Shown: piece by piece, positions 32,731 to 40,563 of the stretch
Numbering within the stretch: the stretch's first letter is position 1
Layout: each line of letters starts with the position of its first letter
Assembly (NCBI GenBank): GCA_035284745.1
Contig: JAYKIL010000024.1
Span: 73,324-137,323, forward strand
Source of the DNA: JAYKJB01 sp035284745 [NCBI: Candidatus Sericytochromatia bacterium]
GTDB taxonomy: Bacteria; Cyanobacteriota; Sericytochromatia; S15B-MN24
DNA: 64,000 bases
Direction: 5' to 3'
Made by a program: the position numbers and the translations under genes
The notes under the pieces: generated by a model
Told to the model about the DNA's origin: nothing
The model's input: only the letters and a program-made list of their open reading frames with translations
Database searches by the model: none

Positions 32731-33765
32731 TTAGCGTGGGGTGCCCGCCCCACTGTCGGTGAATTGGTCGAGAAAATAGGGCAGTTGATTGGGGTCCAGA
32801 AGAAGTTCACCGCGCCCGTCGGAGCATTGAATGGTGAAGCCGGTCCCCCGAGAATTCGGGCTGTAGATCACGGTGTTGGCGGCACGGTTGTAGCGACTGG
32901 CAATCTTGATACGCCGGGCCCCCTTTACTTTCATTGTTTCCAGGGTCGCTCTGATTTCGTCAGGCGTCTGAGGAAGCTTTTGGGTTGTTTTATAGTGCGT
33001 GACGACGGCCCTGTGAACCAGCAACATTTGCTCGCGTAATCGGGCTGCTTGCACATCCGGAGACCTGGCGTGCATCAGAGCGCCACTCACCATGACCAAC
33101 AAACCAACGGCCACGACAGATGCCATAAAAACCAGGCGCGTTTTGGAACGGCCCGCGTTTTGGGCGCGTATTCTTTCCTCTATGGCGCTCTGGCCCCGCG
33201 AGCGCCGTTTGGGGGCGGATGAGGCCGCTCCTTCTTTTTCCCGAAGGGCTTTCGCCTTCGCGCGCCCGCTTTTCCCGCCCCCAGAATCGATGGGTGCAGT
33301 CTGTTTGGCCTTTTTGAGGGGTTTGCCAGAGCGACTTGCCTCAGCGGCCGCCTTTTCTGTCAGGGGCCTGGTTTTCGGTTTTGCCTGACACGACTGGCAC
33401 ACATCAGTAAAACCAAGGCATTTGCGGCAGAATTCCCGCCGACAGGTCTTGCAGTGTCCGACCGCGACCAGGTCTGAGTGTGAAATACAGCGGGGCAGCG
33501 CCCGGCACGCCGCGCAGTAACCCTCTTCATCAAGGGACGTTTGCTCGTCCTCTGCGGCCCGACAATAGTTGCACCGCCGAACTTGGGCGACGGGTGTTTC
33601 GTAAGTGCGATTGACCGCGCTGCTGCCGCGTCGATGCTCGCGTTCTTCCGCGCACGTTTTACAGACGCCTTCGGTTCCTTGGTCCAAGCACGACTGGCAT
33701 ACACCAAAGTCACAGCTTGGACAAACACCTACTGCTGGCGAATCATCATAGATGCAAGACGCCAT
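32731..33765 (-). CDS. Membrane protein with B-box-like zinc fingers and a pseudopilin-like C-terminal domain
   Basis: A 344-residue protein of unusual architecture. The N-terminal ~130 residues hold closely spaced Cys/His pairs in three clusters (C-x11-CPSC-x4-CQSC-x8-CKTC; CNYC with CAAC; then CISH-x8-CKTC-x4-CRKC-x5-CQSC), resembling B-box zinc-binding domains. A Lys/Arg/Ala-rich linker is followed by one membrane helix (~214-233, FMASVVAVGLLVMVSGALM). After it, LREQMLLVHRAVVTHYKTTQKLP and FTIQCSDGRGELLL resemble the body of a type II/IV pseudopilin without a prepilin leader. It ends 83 bases before the PilV-like gene on the same strand, suggesting a role with that pilus system. Function unknown. 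Confidence 0.7.
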   Translation of the reverse strand: MASCIYDDSPAVGVCPSCDFGVCQSCLDQGTEGVCKTCAEEREHRRGSSAVNRTYETPVAQVRRCNYCRAAEDEQTSLDEEGYCAACRALPRCISHSDLVAVGHCKTCRREFCRKCLGFTDVCQSCQAKPKTRPLTEKAAAEASRSGKPLKKAKQTAPIDSGGGKSGRAKAKALREKEGAASSAPKRRSRGQSAIEERIRAQNAGRSKTRLVFMASVVAVGLLVMVSGALMHARSPDVQAARLREQMLLVHRAVVTHYKTTQKLPQTPDEIRATLETMKVKGARRIKIASRYNRAANTVIYSPNSRGTGFTIQCSDGRGELLLDPNQLPYFLDQFTDSGAGTPR

Positions 33766-33936
33766 CGTGTCGTCTGAGCCTCGTTATCCCCACCCTCTGC
33801 TTACCCGTTGAAGATACACGAGTAACCGGTCCCCTTGCTTTTCGCAACGTTCGGTCATTGCTTTCGTGTTTCGGGAGCGATTATGATGGTAAAAAGAGAG
33901 GGTCAATCCGCTGTCAATGACGAGAGGGAGGGAGCC

Positions 33937-34239
33937 ATGTCTGATTCGTTTTCGGCATCGAACTCTTCTTCCGGCCCTGCGCTCTTTAAAGTGGCGAGCA
34001 CGTCGAATCCGGCTTCCGTGGCTGGAGCCATTGCAGGCACCATCCGGGAACGGGGGCGCTGTGAGATGCAGGCCATTGGCGCGGGGGCGATCAACCAAGC
34101 CGTCAAGGCCATCGCCATCGCCCGCGGGTATGTTGCCCCGAGTGGCATTGATCTGGTTTTTGTTCCGGCCTTTCTCGACATCGAGGTGGCCGGAGAGGAG
34201 CGGACGGCGCTCAAATTTGTCATAGAGCCTCGTCGCTAG
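33937..34239 (+). CDS. spoVS: Stage V sporulation protein S (SpoVS) homologue
   Basis: A 100-residue member of the SpoVS family. The Alba-like core is very recognisable: LFKVASTSNPASVAGAIAGTIRE, AIGAGAINQAVKAIAIARGYVAPSGIDL, then ALKFVIEPRR. The first ~17 residues are Ser-rich. ATG 33937 has GAGGGAGGGAG upstream and removes a longer, unlikely extension. In Bacillus it affects spore coat and septum genes, but homologues are frequent in non-sporulating thermophiles and environmental phyla, so no sporulation is implied. It is divergent from the B-box protein and precedes rplU; the 171-base divergent gap has no clear promoter. Confidence 0.93.
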   Translation: MSDSFSASNSSSGPALFKVASTSNPASVAGAIAGTIRERGRCEMQAIGAGAINQAVKAIAIARGYVAPSGIDLVFVPAFLDIEVAGEERTALKFVIEPRR

Positions 34240-34263
34240 CCCCGGGGGTCTGGTGGACGGACG

Positions 34264-34293
34264 TTGACCAGGCGTGTCGCGGCATGGTAAATT
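34264..34293 (+). promoter_or_regulatory. Candidate promoter of rplU-rpmA
   Basis: TTGACC (34264-34269), an 18-base spacer and TAAATT (34288-34293). The -10 matches at most four of six. Transcription would leave a ~115-nt leader before rplU, where an L21-type autoregulatory structure could lie, but I cannot identify one by eye. Confidence 0.35.
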
Positions 34294-34415
34294 TTTAACC
34301 TGTATTTACCTTTATCACCGCTCGTTCCAGGGGCTGCAAGTGCACTTTACGTGCCTCCCGGTGCGGCGTGACTCGCGGCTTTCCAGTGAGAGCCAGTTCA
34401 GAGGAGTAGTTCACC

Positions 34416-34796
34416 ATGTACGCGATCATCGCGACGGGGGGCAAGCAGTACAAAGTCGAGGAAGGACGTTTCGTCGACGTGGAGTTGCTGCCCCAAGACA
34501 AAGACGAACAAGTGGTATTCGAAAAGGTTCTGTTGGTCGCGAATGGCGACAAGGTTTCGATCGGAACCCCGGTGGTTGCTGGCGCCTCCGTCAAGGGCAA
34601 AGTGGTTTTGACGGGTAAAAAGTGGTGTAAGCGCTTTCGGCATACCTTGTCGGACGAAGAATTGGCACAGAAGGGTCGTCCCGGTCTTGCGCCCAAGGTC
34701 ATCATCTACAAGCAACGCCCCAAGAAGCACTATCGCCGTAAGCGTGGACATCGCCAGCCGTTTACCCGCGTGTTGATCGAGTCGATCGGCAGCTAG
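34416..34796 (+). CDS. rplU: 50S ribosomal protein L21
   Basis: A 126-residue L21, longer than the usual ~103 by an insertion. The N-terminus MYAIIATGGKQYKVEEGRFVDVE and C-terminal VIIYKQRPKKHYRRKRGHRQPFTRVLIESI are canonical. The extra ~20 residues after VVLTGKK (WCKRFRHTLSDEELAQKGRP) are not typical and would need structural placement. It is followed by rpmA, 41 bases downstream, with no ysxB/Prp gene between. Confidence 0.95.
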   Translation: MYAIIATGGKQYKVEEGRFVDVELLPQDKDEQVVFEKVLLVANGDKVSIGTPVVAGASVKGKVVLTGKKWCKRFRHTLSDEELAQKGRPGLAPKVIIYKQRPKKHYRRKRGHRQPFTRVLIESIGS

Positions 34797-34837
34797 TTTT
34801 CCTGAGATTCGAGACCTAAAGGAAAGAAGGTTTTGTC

Positions 34838-35107
34838 ATGGCACATAAGAAGGGCGTAGGCTCAACGCGCAATGGCCGCGACTCTAATCCCCAGTATTTG
34901 GGCGTCAAGAAGTACGGCGGCGAAGTGGTGATTCCGGGAAACATTATCATTCGGCAACGGGGAACCAAGATTCATCCAGGCGACAACGTCGGGATGGGCA
35001 AAGATCACACCTTGTTTGCTCTGATTGAAGGAACGGTTCAGTTCGTTCATCGGGGCGCGAAGGGCAAGAAAGTGAACGTGGTGCCCTTGGCGGTGGCGCA
35101 GGCTTAA
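34838..35107 (+). CDS. rpmA: 50S ribosomal protein L27
   Basis: An 89-residue L27 beginning [17 protein letters not shown], with [30 protein letters not shown]. There is no N-terminal extension ending in FFA and no Prp protease gene nearby, unlike true Firmicutes. The AAAGGAAAG site (34818-34826) precedes the start. It ends 92 bases before obgE. Confidence 0.97.
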   Translation: MAHKKGVGSTRNGRDSNPQYLGVKKYGGEVVIPGNIIIRQRGTKIHPGDNVGMGKDHTLFALIEGTVQFVHRGAKGKKVNVVPLAVAQA

Positions 35108-35129
35108 ACTCCCGCTCACTCCTTGTTGC

Positions 35130-35171
35130 TTTGGGCCCGAAGCTGCCGCTGTTGGATGCTTCGGGCCCAAA
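35130..35171 (+). promoter_or_regulatory. Perfect 14-bp inverted repeat between rpmA and obgE
   Basis: TTTGGGCCCGAAGC (35130-35143) pairs exactly with GCTTCGGGCCCAAA (35158-35171) around a 14-base loop. No U-tract follows on the plus strand (AAAACTTG), so it is not a standard terminator for rpmA; read on the minus strand the stem is also not followed by a strong U-run. It may be an attenuator, an RNase processing stem or an mRNA stabiliser. Confidence 0.6.
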
Positions 35172-35199
35172 AACTTGAATAACGACGTTTAAGGGACCT

Positions 35200-36471
35200 A
35201 TGTTCATAGATCGAGCAAGCATTTCGGTTCGAAGCGGAAAGGGCGGGGATGGCGTTGTCATGTGGCGCCGTGAAAAATACGTGCCGGCGGGGGGCCCTGC
35301 AGGGGGTGACGGCGGGCGCGGAGGCTCTGTTTGGCTGGTGGCGACCGATGATCTGAATACCTTGCTCGACTTTCGCTACCAGCACAAGTTTGTGGCGGCG
35401 GATGGTGAGCGGGGGCGCCCTAAGAATCAACACGGTAAAGCGGCTGAGGATGTCGAAGTTCGTGTCCCCGTTGGGACCGTGATTTACGACTCGCCATCGG
35501 AAGAATTGCTGGCTGATCTCCATCAGGCCGGGATGCGTTATTTGGCTGCGCAAGGGGGGCGTGGGGGGCGTGGGAATTCGCACTTTGCGACCCCGACACG
35601 CAAAGCGCCAGATTTTGCAGAACCGGGCACGCCGGGTGAGCACCGGGAATTAAAACTAGAACTTAAACTTCTTGCGGACGTCGGTTTGGTCGGGCTTCCC
35701 AATGCGGGGAAGAGCAGCTTGATTACGGCCGTTTCCGCCGCCCGTCCCAAGGTGGCCGACTATCCGTTTACCACCTTAGAACCCCATCTCGGGGTGGTGC
35801 GTTTTGGGCCGGGTGAGACGCTGGTATTGGCGGATATTCCGGGCCTGGTGGAGGGCGCATCAGCCGGTACGGGGCTTGGTCACGAATTTTTGCGGCATGT
35901 TGAGCGCTGCCGACTTCTGGTGCACGTGTTGGACCTCTCGGGAGGGTTGGAAGAACGTGATGTGCTGAATGATTATGACGTCATTGAGACAGAGTTGCGG
36001 CGCTACAGTCCAGAATTGGCGGACAGGCCGCGGGTCGTCGCGTTGAATAAGGTCGATTTGCCGGGAGCTTTGGCTGCGGCACCGGCCCTGAAGGCAGACA
36101 TTGAAAAGCGGGGCATTCCTTGTTTCGTGATTTCAGCCGCTGCTCACGAGGGCTTGGACGATTTGCTAAGGCATTTGCGCCAACGCGTTGCGGAATTGCC
36201 CCCGCCCGTTGTGTTTCGGCCTGTTCCGGCCGAGCGTCCCTTGGTGGCGGAGGAAGAGGCCCGCATTGAAAAGGGTCCTGATGGCTGGACTGTGACGCAC
36301 TCGCGGTTAGAACGACAGGTGGCCCACTTGAATTTGGAATCGGCAGGCGCCGTGGTGAAGTTTCATCAATTGCTCGACCAGCACCGCATTGTAGAACGGC
36401 TTCGTGAGATGGGGGTTCAAGATGGAGACACGGTCACCATCGGAGATTTTGCCTTCGACTTCATCGACTGA
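35200..36471 (+). CDS. obgE: GTPase ObgE/CgtA (Obg)
   Basis: A 423-residue ribosome-assembly and stress GTPase. The Gly-rich Obg fold (MFIDRASISVRSGKGGDGVV, then AGGDGGRGGS) is followed by the G domain: G1 GLPNAGKSS, G3 DIPGLVEGA, G4 NKVD, G5 ISAAAHEG. The C-terminal OCT domain (WTVTHSRLERQVAHLN, VGDGD-like VQDGDTVTIGDFAFDF) is present. Length is normal. It continues into proB with a 50-base coding overlap. Confidence 0.97.
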   Translation: MFIDRASISVRSGKGGDGVVMWRREKYVPAGGPAGGDGGRGGSVWLVATDDLNTLLDFRYQHKFVAADGERGRPKNQHGKAAEDVEVRVPVGTVIYDSPSEELLADLHQAGMRYLAAQGGRGGRGNSHFATPTRKAPDFAEPGTPGEHRELKLELKLLADVGLVGLPNAGKSSLITAVSAARPKVADYPFTTLEPHLGVVRFGPGETLVLADIPGLVEGASAGTGLGHEFLRHVERCRLLVHVLDLSGGLEERDVLNDYDVIETELRRYSPELADRPRVVALNKVDLPGALAAAPALKADIEKRGIPCFVISAAAHEGLDDLLRHLRQRVAELPPPVVFRPVPAERPLVAEEEARIEKGPDGWTVTHSRLERQVAHLNLESAGAVVKFHQLLDQHRIVERLREMGVQDGDTVTIGDFAFDFID

Positions 36472-37567
36472 GCTGACGCGGCCTGTCGTCATAAAAATTG
36501 GGACGGCGAGCCTGATGGGAGAAGCCGGCCTTGACCCGGTGGCCATGGCTCGTTTTGCCGGCGTCATTCGCGACCTGATGTCCTTGGGGCGTCGGGTCGT
36601 GGTGGTGACATCAGGCGCCGTGGGCGCGGGACGATGGCGACTGGGCTTGAATCCGAGGAGTATCCCGGAGAAACAGGCTGCCGCAGCCGTTGGTCAGGGC
36701 ATCTTGATGCATCGTTACGACCAGGCTTTGTCTGCGCACGGTTTGACGGTGGCTCAATTACTTCTCACGCGGGCCGATTTTGGCGATCGCCCTCGTTACC
36801 TCAACTTTATTAACATGCTGGCGACCTTGTTATCACAACCAGGAATCGTTCCCATTGTGAATGAGAATGATTCAGTGGCGGTAGAGGAACTTCGCTTTGG
36901 TGATAACGATACCTTGTCTGCAATGGTGGCCAGTGCCGTGGATGCACATTCGCTTTTTATTCTTTCGGATGTGGACGGATTGTATGATGCTGACCCGGCC
37001 AAAAGTCAAACGGCAAAAAAGCTGGCGAGAATCTCTGCCATCACGCCAGACATTGAGGCCTTGGCAGGCGGCTCGGCTTCTGTCTGGGGAACAGGGGGAA
37101 TGGCGACGAAAATATCGGCCGCCAAAATGGCGACTTCTTGTGGCATTCCGGTCGTTCTTCTGCACGCACGAGAACCGCAGGCCATCGTGCAATGCTTATC
37201 GGGGGGGCAGGCGGGAACTCTGTTCGTGCCGGTCAATACCCGTCTTGAGGGGCGAAAGCGTTGGTTGGCTTGGGGCGGGGTGACGACGGGACGATTGGTG
37301 GTTGACCGGGGGGCTGCGCGTGCGGTGAGCAAAGAAGGGCGAAGTCTGCTGCCCGCCGGAGTCCTCTCGGTGCACGGTGATTTTGTTCCGGGCGACCTGG
37401 TGGCCCTTTGCACCCCGGATGACAGTGAATTTGCGCGGGGGTTGGTGAATTACTCTTCGGCTGACCTTTCGCGAATTTGTGGTCGGCGCAGCACTGAAAT
37501 ATCCGCGATTTTGGGTTACAAGCCCTACGATGAGGCGGTTCATCGCAGTAATTTGGTGATGCGCTGA
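36422..37567 (+). CDS. proB: Glutamate 5-kinase with PUA domain
   Basis: A 381-residue enzyme that phosphorylates glutamate as the first step of proline synthesis. The amino-acid kinase domain shows VVIKIGTASL, VTSGAVGAGRWRLG, VNENDSVAVEELRFGDNDTLSAMVA and ILSDVDGLYDADP; a C-terminal PUA domain covers roughly residues 275-370. ATG 36422, with GGGGG 6 bases before it, lies within obgE, so the two genes overlap by 50 bases out of frame. No proA gene is next to it. Overlap of obg with proB is familiar in several phyla. Confidence 0.95.
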   Translation: METRSPSEILPSTSSTELTRPVVIKIGTASLMGEAGLDPVAMARFAGVIRDLMSLGRRVVVVTSGAVGAGRWRLGLNPRSIPEKQAAAAVGQGILMHRYDQALSAHGLTVAQLLLTRADFGDRPRYLNFINMLATLLSQPGIVPIVNENDSVAVEELRFGDNDTLSAMVASAVDAHSLFILSDVDGLYDADPAKSQTAKKLARISAITPDIEALAGGSASVWGTGGMATKISAAKMATSCGIPVVLLHAREPQAIVQCLSGGQAGTLFVPVNTRLEGRKRWLAWGGVTTGRLVVDRGAARAVSKEGRSLLPAGVLSVHGDFVPGDLVALCTPDDSEFARGLVNYSSADLSRICGRRSTEISAILGYKPYDEAVHRSNLVMR

Positions 37568-37601
37568 TGAACAAAACCCGAAGTCTGAGGAGTGACAGGA
37601 C

Positions 37602-38234
37602 GTGAGGCGTATTGCGCTGTACGGGGGGACTTTCGACCCCTTTCATTTGGGTCATTTGGCGGTGGCTCGCGCGGTTCGCGATTCGGGATGTGTGGACGAG
37701 GTCAGAATCGTGCCGGTTGGGACACCGCCTCACCGGCAGAGCACTATCGCAAGCGCGGATGAGCGTTGGTGTATGGCCGTTCTGGCCACCTTAGATGAGC
37801 CTGGGTTGAAGGTTGAACGCTGGGAGACCGAGTTGGCGCGCCAGGGGCCGACCTATGCGGTCGACACATTGTTCTCCGCGCGTGAGGCACTGGGGGGCGG
37901 GGCGACATTGTCTTGGGTGATTGGGATGGACGCGCTTGCCACCCTGGGCAGTTGGCACCGCATTGACGACATTCTTCAATTGGCGAATTTTCTCGTCTTG
38001 CCCCGTCACGGCGGGGATGAATCTACGATGCGTCAGCTTCTACACAGCACGATGCCGACCCACCCGGTTGAGCGTTTCTCTTTTGTTCCGATGCCCCCGG
38101 TGGAAATTTCCTCCAGTGCGGTGCGGAGGGTTCTTGAACAGGGGGGCGATCCTCGTCCGATGCTGCCCCCCATGGTGGCCACTTTTCTCCTTCGTTATGA
38201 TCCCTATCGGGCGTTGAGGACATTGGTTTCGTGA
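37602..38234 (+). CDS. nadD: Nicotinate-nucleotide adenylyltransferase NadD
   Basis: A 210-residue enzyme converting nicotinate mononucleotide to deamido-NAD. The N-terminal nucleotidyltransferase motif IALYGGTFDPFHLGHLAVA and the C-terminal SSSAVR motif (ISSSAVRRVLEQG) are intact. The start is GTG 37602, with GAGGAG about 11 bases upstream. It overlaps the helicase gene by 4 bases (GTGA). Confidence 0.96.
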   Translation: MRRIALYGGTFDPFHLGHLAVARAVRDSGCVDEVRIVPVGTPPHRQSTIASADERWCMAVLATLDEPGLKVERWETELARQGPTYAVDTLFSAREALGGGATLSWVIGMDALATLGSWHRIDDILQLANFLVLPRHGGDESTMRQLLHSTMPTHPVERFSFVPMPPVEISSSAVRRVLEQGGDPRPMLPPMVATFLLRYDPYRALRTLVS

Positions 38235-39412
38235 ACCAAGATGTGCTTTGGCAGCGAATTGCTGCGAATGAACAAAAGGTCGCTGAGGCCGAGGCTTTGG
38301 TACGCCCCGGGCACCTTTATCAGTTAACAGAGGCGCAGACAAAGGCCATCGCTGATCTTGACCAGGCATTTCGCGACGGAGCGGTTGCCGCGTTGTTGCA
38401 CGCGCCAACAGGCGCTGGAAAGACGGCGGTTGAGTTTCATTTGCTGGTGAGAGAAAGCCTCCGTCAACGCGCGGCAGTCATTATTCTCACCCCGACGCGT
38501 GACCTGTTGCGTCAGCATCTCCATTACATCCGCAGCCGCCTCGAGGGGACTCCGTTACGGGTTGACGCACTGCACGGCGGGGTGGCCCCTGCTGCGCGAG
38601 AAGATATTGTGGGACGTTTCGACCGGGGGTTGCTCTCTGTTTTGGTCGCGAGTGGCCTGATGTTACAGGAAGAATCCTACCGACAACGTCTGCGCAAGGC
38701 GGCGTTTCTTGTGGTGGACGACGTTCACGCTTTTGATGCCCAGACTCATCTGCGCTGGTTAACTGGGGTGCAGACTCCGACGCTTTTTGCGACGGCAACC
38801 CCGGCACCTTTGGATAATTTTTTGCGGGAAAAAGGCGTGGGGGAGCGGATCGTTGCATTGCCCGCGAAGCCGTTTCAAACCCCAACGACCCGTCAGTATG
38901 TCTTTCAAGGGCGGTATGGCGATGACCCGACACACCAGGTTTTGTTGGCGGAATCTAGACTGAGAGATCATTTGCAGCGTCAGGGCCGCATTTATATTGT
39001 GTCTCGAACGCGTGAACAGGTTCCACGCATCGCACGATTTTTGGAACGCCGCCTGGGCGTGACCGTGCTGCAACTCCACGGCGACCTGCTCGACACGGCA
39101 GAACAGGCCAAGCGGCTGAATCGTTATAAAAATTTTCGCCCAGAAACAACCCGCGTCGCCGTAATGACGGCTTTTCGCGAGACCATGCCCGCGATTTTGG
39201 TGACGACCAATTTGATTGGGGCTGGCACGGACGTTCCTGAGGCTGATCTCATCATTATCACCGATGCCGATGGTTTCGGAGAGGCAGAGGTCGAACAACT
39301 GATAGGCCGCGTGGGACGCCGTGAAAAACCGTCCGAGGCCTGTCTCATCAGAGGTACGATGGGGCGTCCGTCGCTCAAAGGTCACCGCCATCGGCGAAAA
39401 GGACGCCATTGA
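38231..39412 (+). CDS. Superfamily 2 helicase with DDVH box
   Basis: A 393-residue helicase-like ATPase of no recognised family. Motif I HAPTGAGKTAV (57-67), Ia LTPTRDLLRQ, II VVDDVHAF (161-168, DDVH instead of DEAD/DEAH), III FATATPAP, and in the second RecA domain VLQLHGDLL, ILVTTNLIGAGTDVPEADL and QLIGRVGRRE (motif VI). So both core domains are present without recognisable accessory domains. The C-terminus is short and basic. It is inserted between nadD and yqeK, which are normally adjacent, and is translationally coupled to nadD. A DNA or RNA substrate cannot be inferred. Confidence 0.75.
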   Translation: MNQDVLWQRIAANEQKVAEAEALVRPGHLYQLTEAQTKAIADLDQAFRDGAVAALLHAPTGAGKTAVEFHLLVRESLRQRAAVIILTPTRDLLRQHLHYIRSRLEGTPLRVDALHGGVAPAAREDIVGRFDRGLLSVLVASGLMLQEESYRQRLRKAAFLVVDDVHAFDAQTHLRWLTGVQTPTLFATATPAPLDNFLREKGVGERIVALPAKPFQTPTTRQYVFQGRYGDDPTHQVLLAESRLRDHLQRQGRIYIVSRTREQVPRIARFLERRLGVTVLQLHGDLLDTAEQAKRLNRYKNFRPETTRVAVMTAFRETMPAILVTTNLIGAGTDVPEADLIIITDADGFGEAEVEQLIGRVGRREKPSEACLIRGTMGRPSLKGHRHRRKGRH

Positions 39413-39452
39413 GGCACTGGTTGCTCAGAACTTCGCAGGGTACACTGACAGA

Positions 39453-40145
39453 GTGAGTGCTCGCGAGCGTATTTCCTTTGATCATCACGTGCCTTCGGAA
39501 GCGACCGTGCTACTGAAAAATTTACGGCCGAGCATTTTGGATTGGTTGGAGAGCCACCTCACCGCTGGGCGCCGGGCTCATTCTGTTCGCGTGGGGCAAA
39601 TGGCCCGGGAACTGGGGGAACGTTTCGGTGTGGACCCTGACCGCTGTGAAATAGCGGGCCTGCTGCACGACGTGGCGCGTGAATGGTCGCCGGAACGTCT
39701 TGCGACCCACGCACAGATGCTTGGGTTGGAGTGGGGGTATTTGGAGCAGATGGCGCCGATGCCTTGTTTGCACGGTCCCGTGGGTGCGGCCCTGGCGGGT
39801 GATTGTTTTGATCTGCGCGGTGAGCCTGACGTGCTCTCCGCCATTGCGCGCCATACGGTCGGTGCGGAAGCCATGACCCCCCTTGAGCAGATCGTTTTTC
39901 TGGCGGATGCGATGGAGCCAGGGCGAGGGGAAGCCCCCTACTTGCGAGAGTTACGGGCGGCCGCTGAGAAGAGCCTGGCTTATGCGTGTCGACGGGCTTA
40001 TGATCATACTTTTGAATATCTATTGAAAACCGAGCAACCAATTCATCCTGATGCTGTCAAGGGCCGGAATTGGTTGCTGTATCAGGAGCGCTCACAGCGC
40101 ACATCCTCCGATGGAACGTCCCAAAATGAATGTGGAGAAACGTGA
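39453..40145 (+). CDS. yqeK: HD-domain phosphohydrolase YqeK (Ap4A hydrolase family)
   Basis: A 230-residue HD-superfamily protein whose relatives cleave diadenosine tetraphosphate symmetrically. The metal ligands are visible: His in GRRAHSVRVGQMA (~43), HD in AGLLHDVAREW (72-73), and later His in CLHGPVGAALAG, ARHT, then Asp in FLADAMEPGRG. The start is uncertain: GTG 39453 lies in the gap after the helicase, while GTG 39507, with GGAAG 5 bases upstream, would trim 18 residues. The C-terminal ~50 residues extend beyond the domain. Coding overlaps rsfS. Confidence 0.9.
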   Translation: MSARERISFDHHVPSEATVLLKNLRPSILDWLESHLTAGRRAHSVRVGQMARELGERFGVDPDRCEIAGLLHDVAREWSPERLATHAQMLGLEWGYLEQMAPMPCLHGPVGAALAGDCFDLRGEPDVLSAIARHTVGAEAMTPLEQIVFLADAMEPGRGEAPYLRELRAAAEKSLAYACRRAYDHTFEYLLKTEQPIHPDAVKGRNWLLYQERSQRTSSDGTSQNECGET

Positions 40146-40515
40146 TTTGCCGGATCAACTCGACTCTTTGACCCTGATCGAAATGGCTGCTAACAAGGCG
40201 GATGACAAAAAGGCAGATGACATCAAGTTATTTGACTTGAATGGCATTTCTTTGATTGCCGACAGGGTTTTGTTGTGCAGTGGACAGACCACCGTTAAAG
40301 TGCGGGCCGTCGCTCAGCACGTGGAAGAAGAACTCACCAAAGCCGGGTACACCCTCTATGGCAGCGAAGGCTGGAGTGATTCAGTATGGGTTCTTCTGGA
40401 CTTTGGAACGGTGATTGTTCACGTTCTTCGCACCCAAGAGCGTGAGTTCTACAATCTTGAAAGACTTTGGAGTCAGGCTCCGAGTGTGTCGTGGGAACCC
40501 GCCACCAACGCCTAG
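40126..40515 (+). CDS. rsfS: Ribosome silencing factor RsfS (Iojap family)
   Basis: A 129-residue protein that blocks 50S-30S joining in starvation by binding L14. The core KADDIKLFDLNGISLIADRVLLCSG, then KVRAVAQHVEEEL and WSDSVWVLLDFGTVIVHVLRTQEREFYNLERLW, is diagnostic. Position after yqeK is the conserved one (nadD-yqeK-rsfS). ATG 40126 has GGAA ~9 bases upstream; ATG 40111 lacks a site. The start lies within yqeK. Confidence 0.95.
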   Translation: MNVEKRDLPDQLDSLTLIEMAANKADDKKADDIKLFDLNGISLIADRVLLCSGQTTVKVRAVAQHVEEELTKAGYTLYGSEGWSDSVWVLLDFGTVIVHVLRTQEREFYNLERLWSQAPSVSWEPATNA

Positions 40516-40563
40516 GTCTTTGTCGGGCCCCGGGTTTTGATTGTTTTCAAGGAGTTATTGCAC

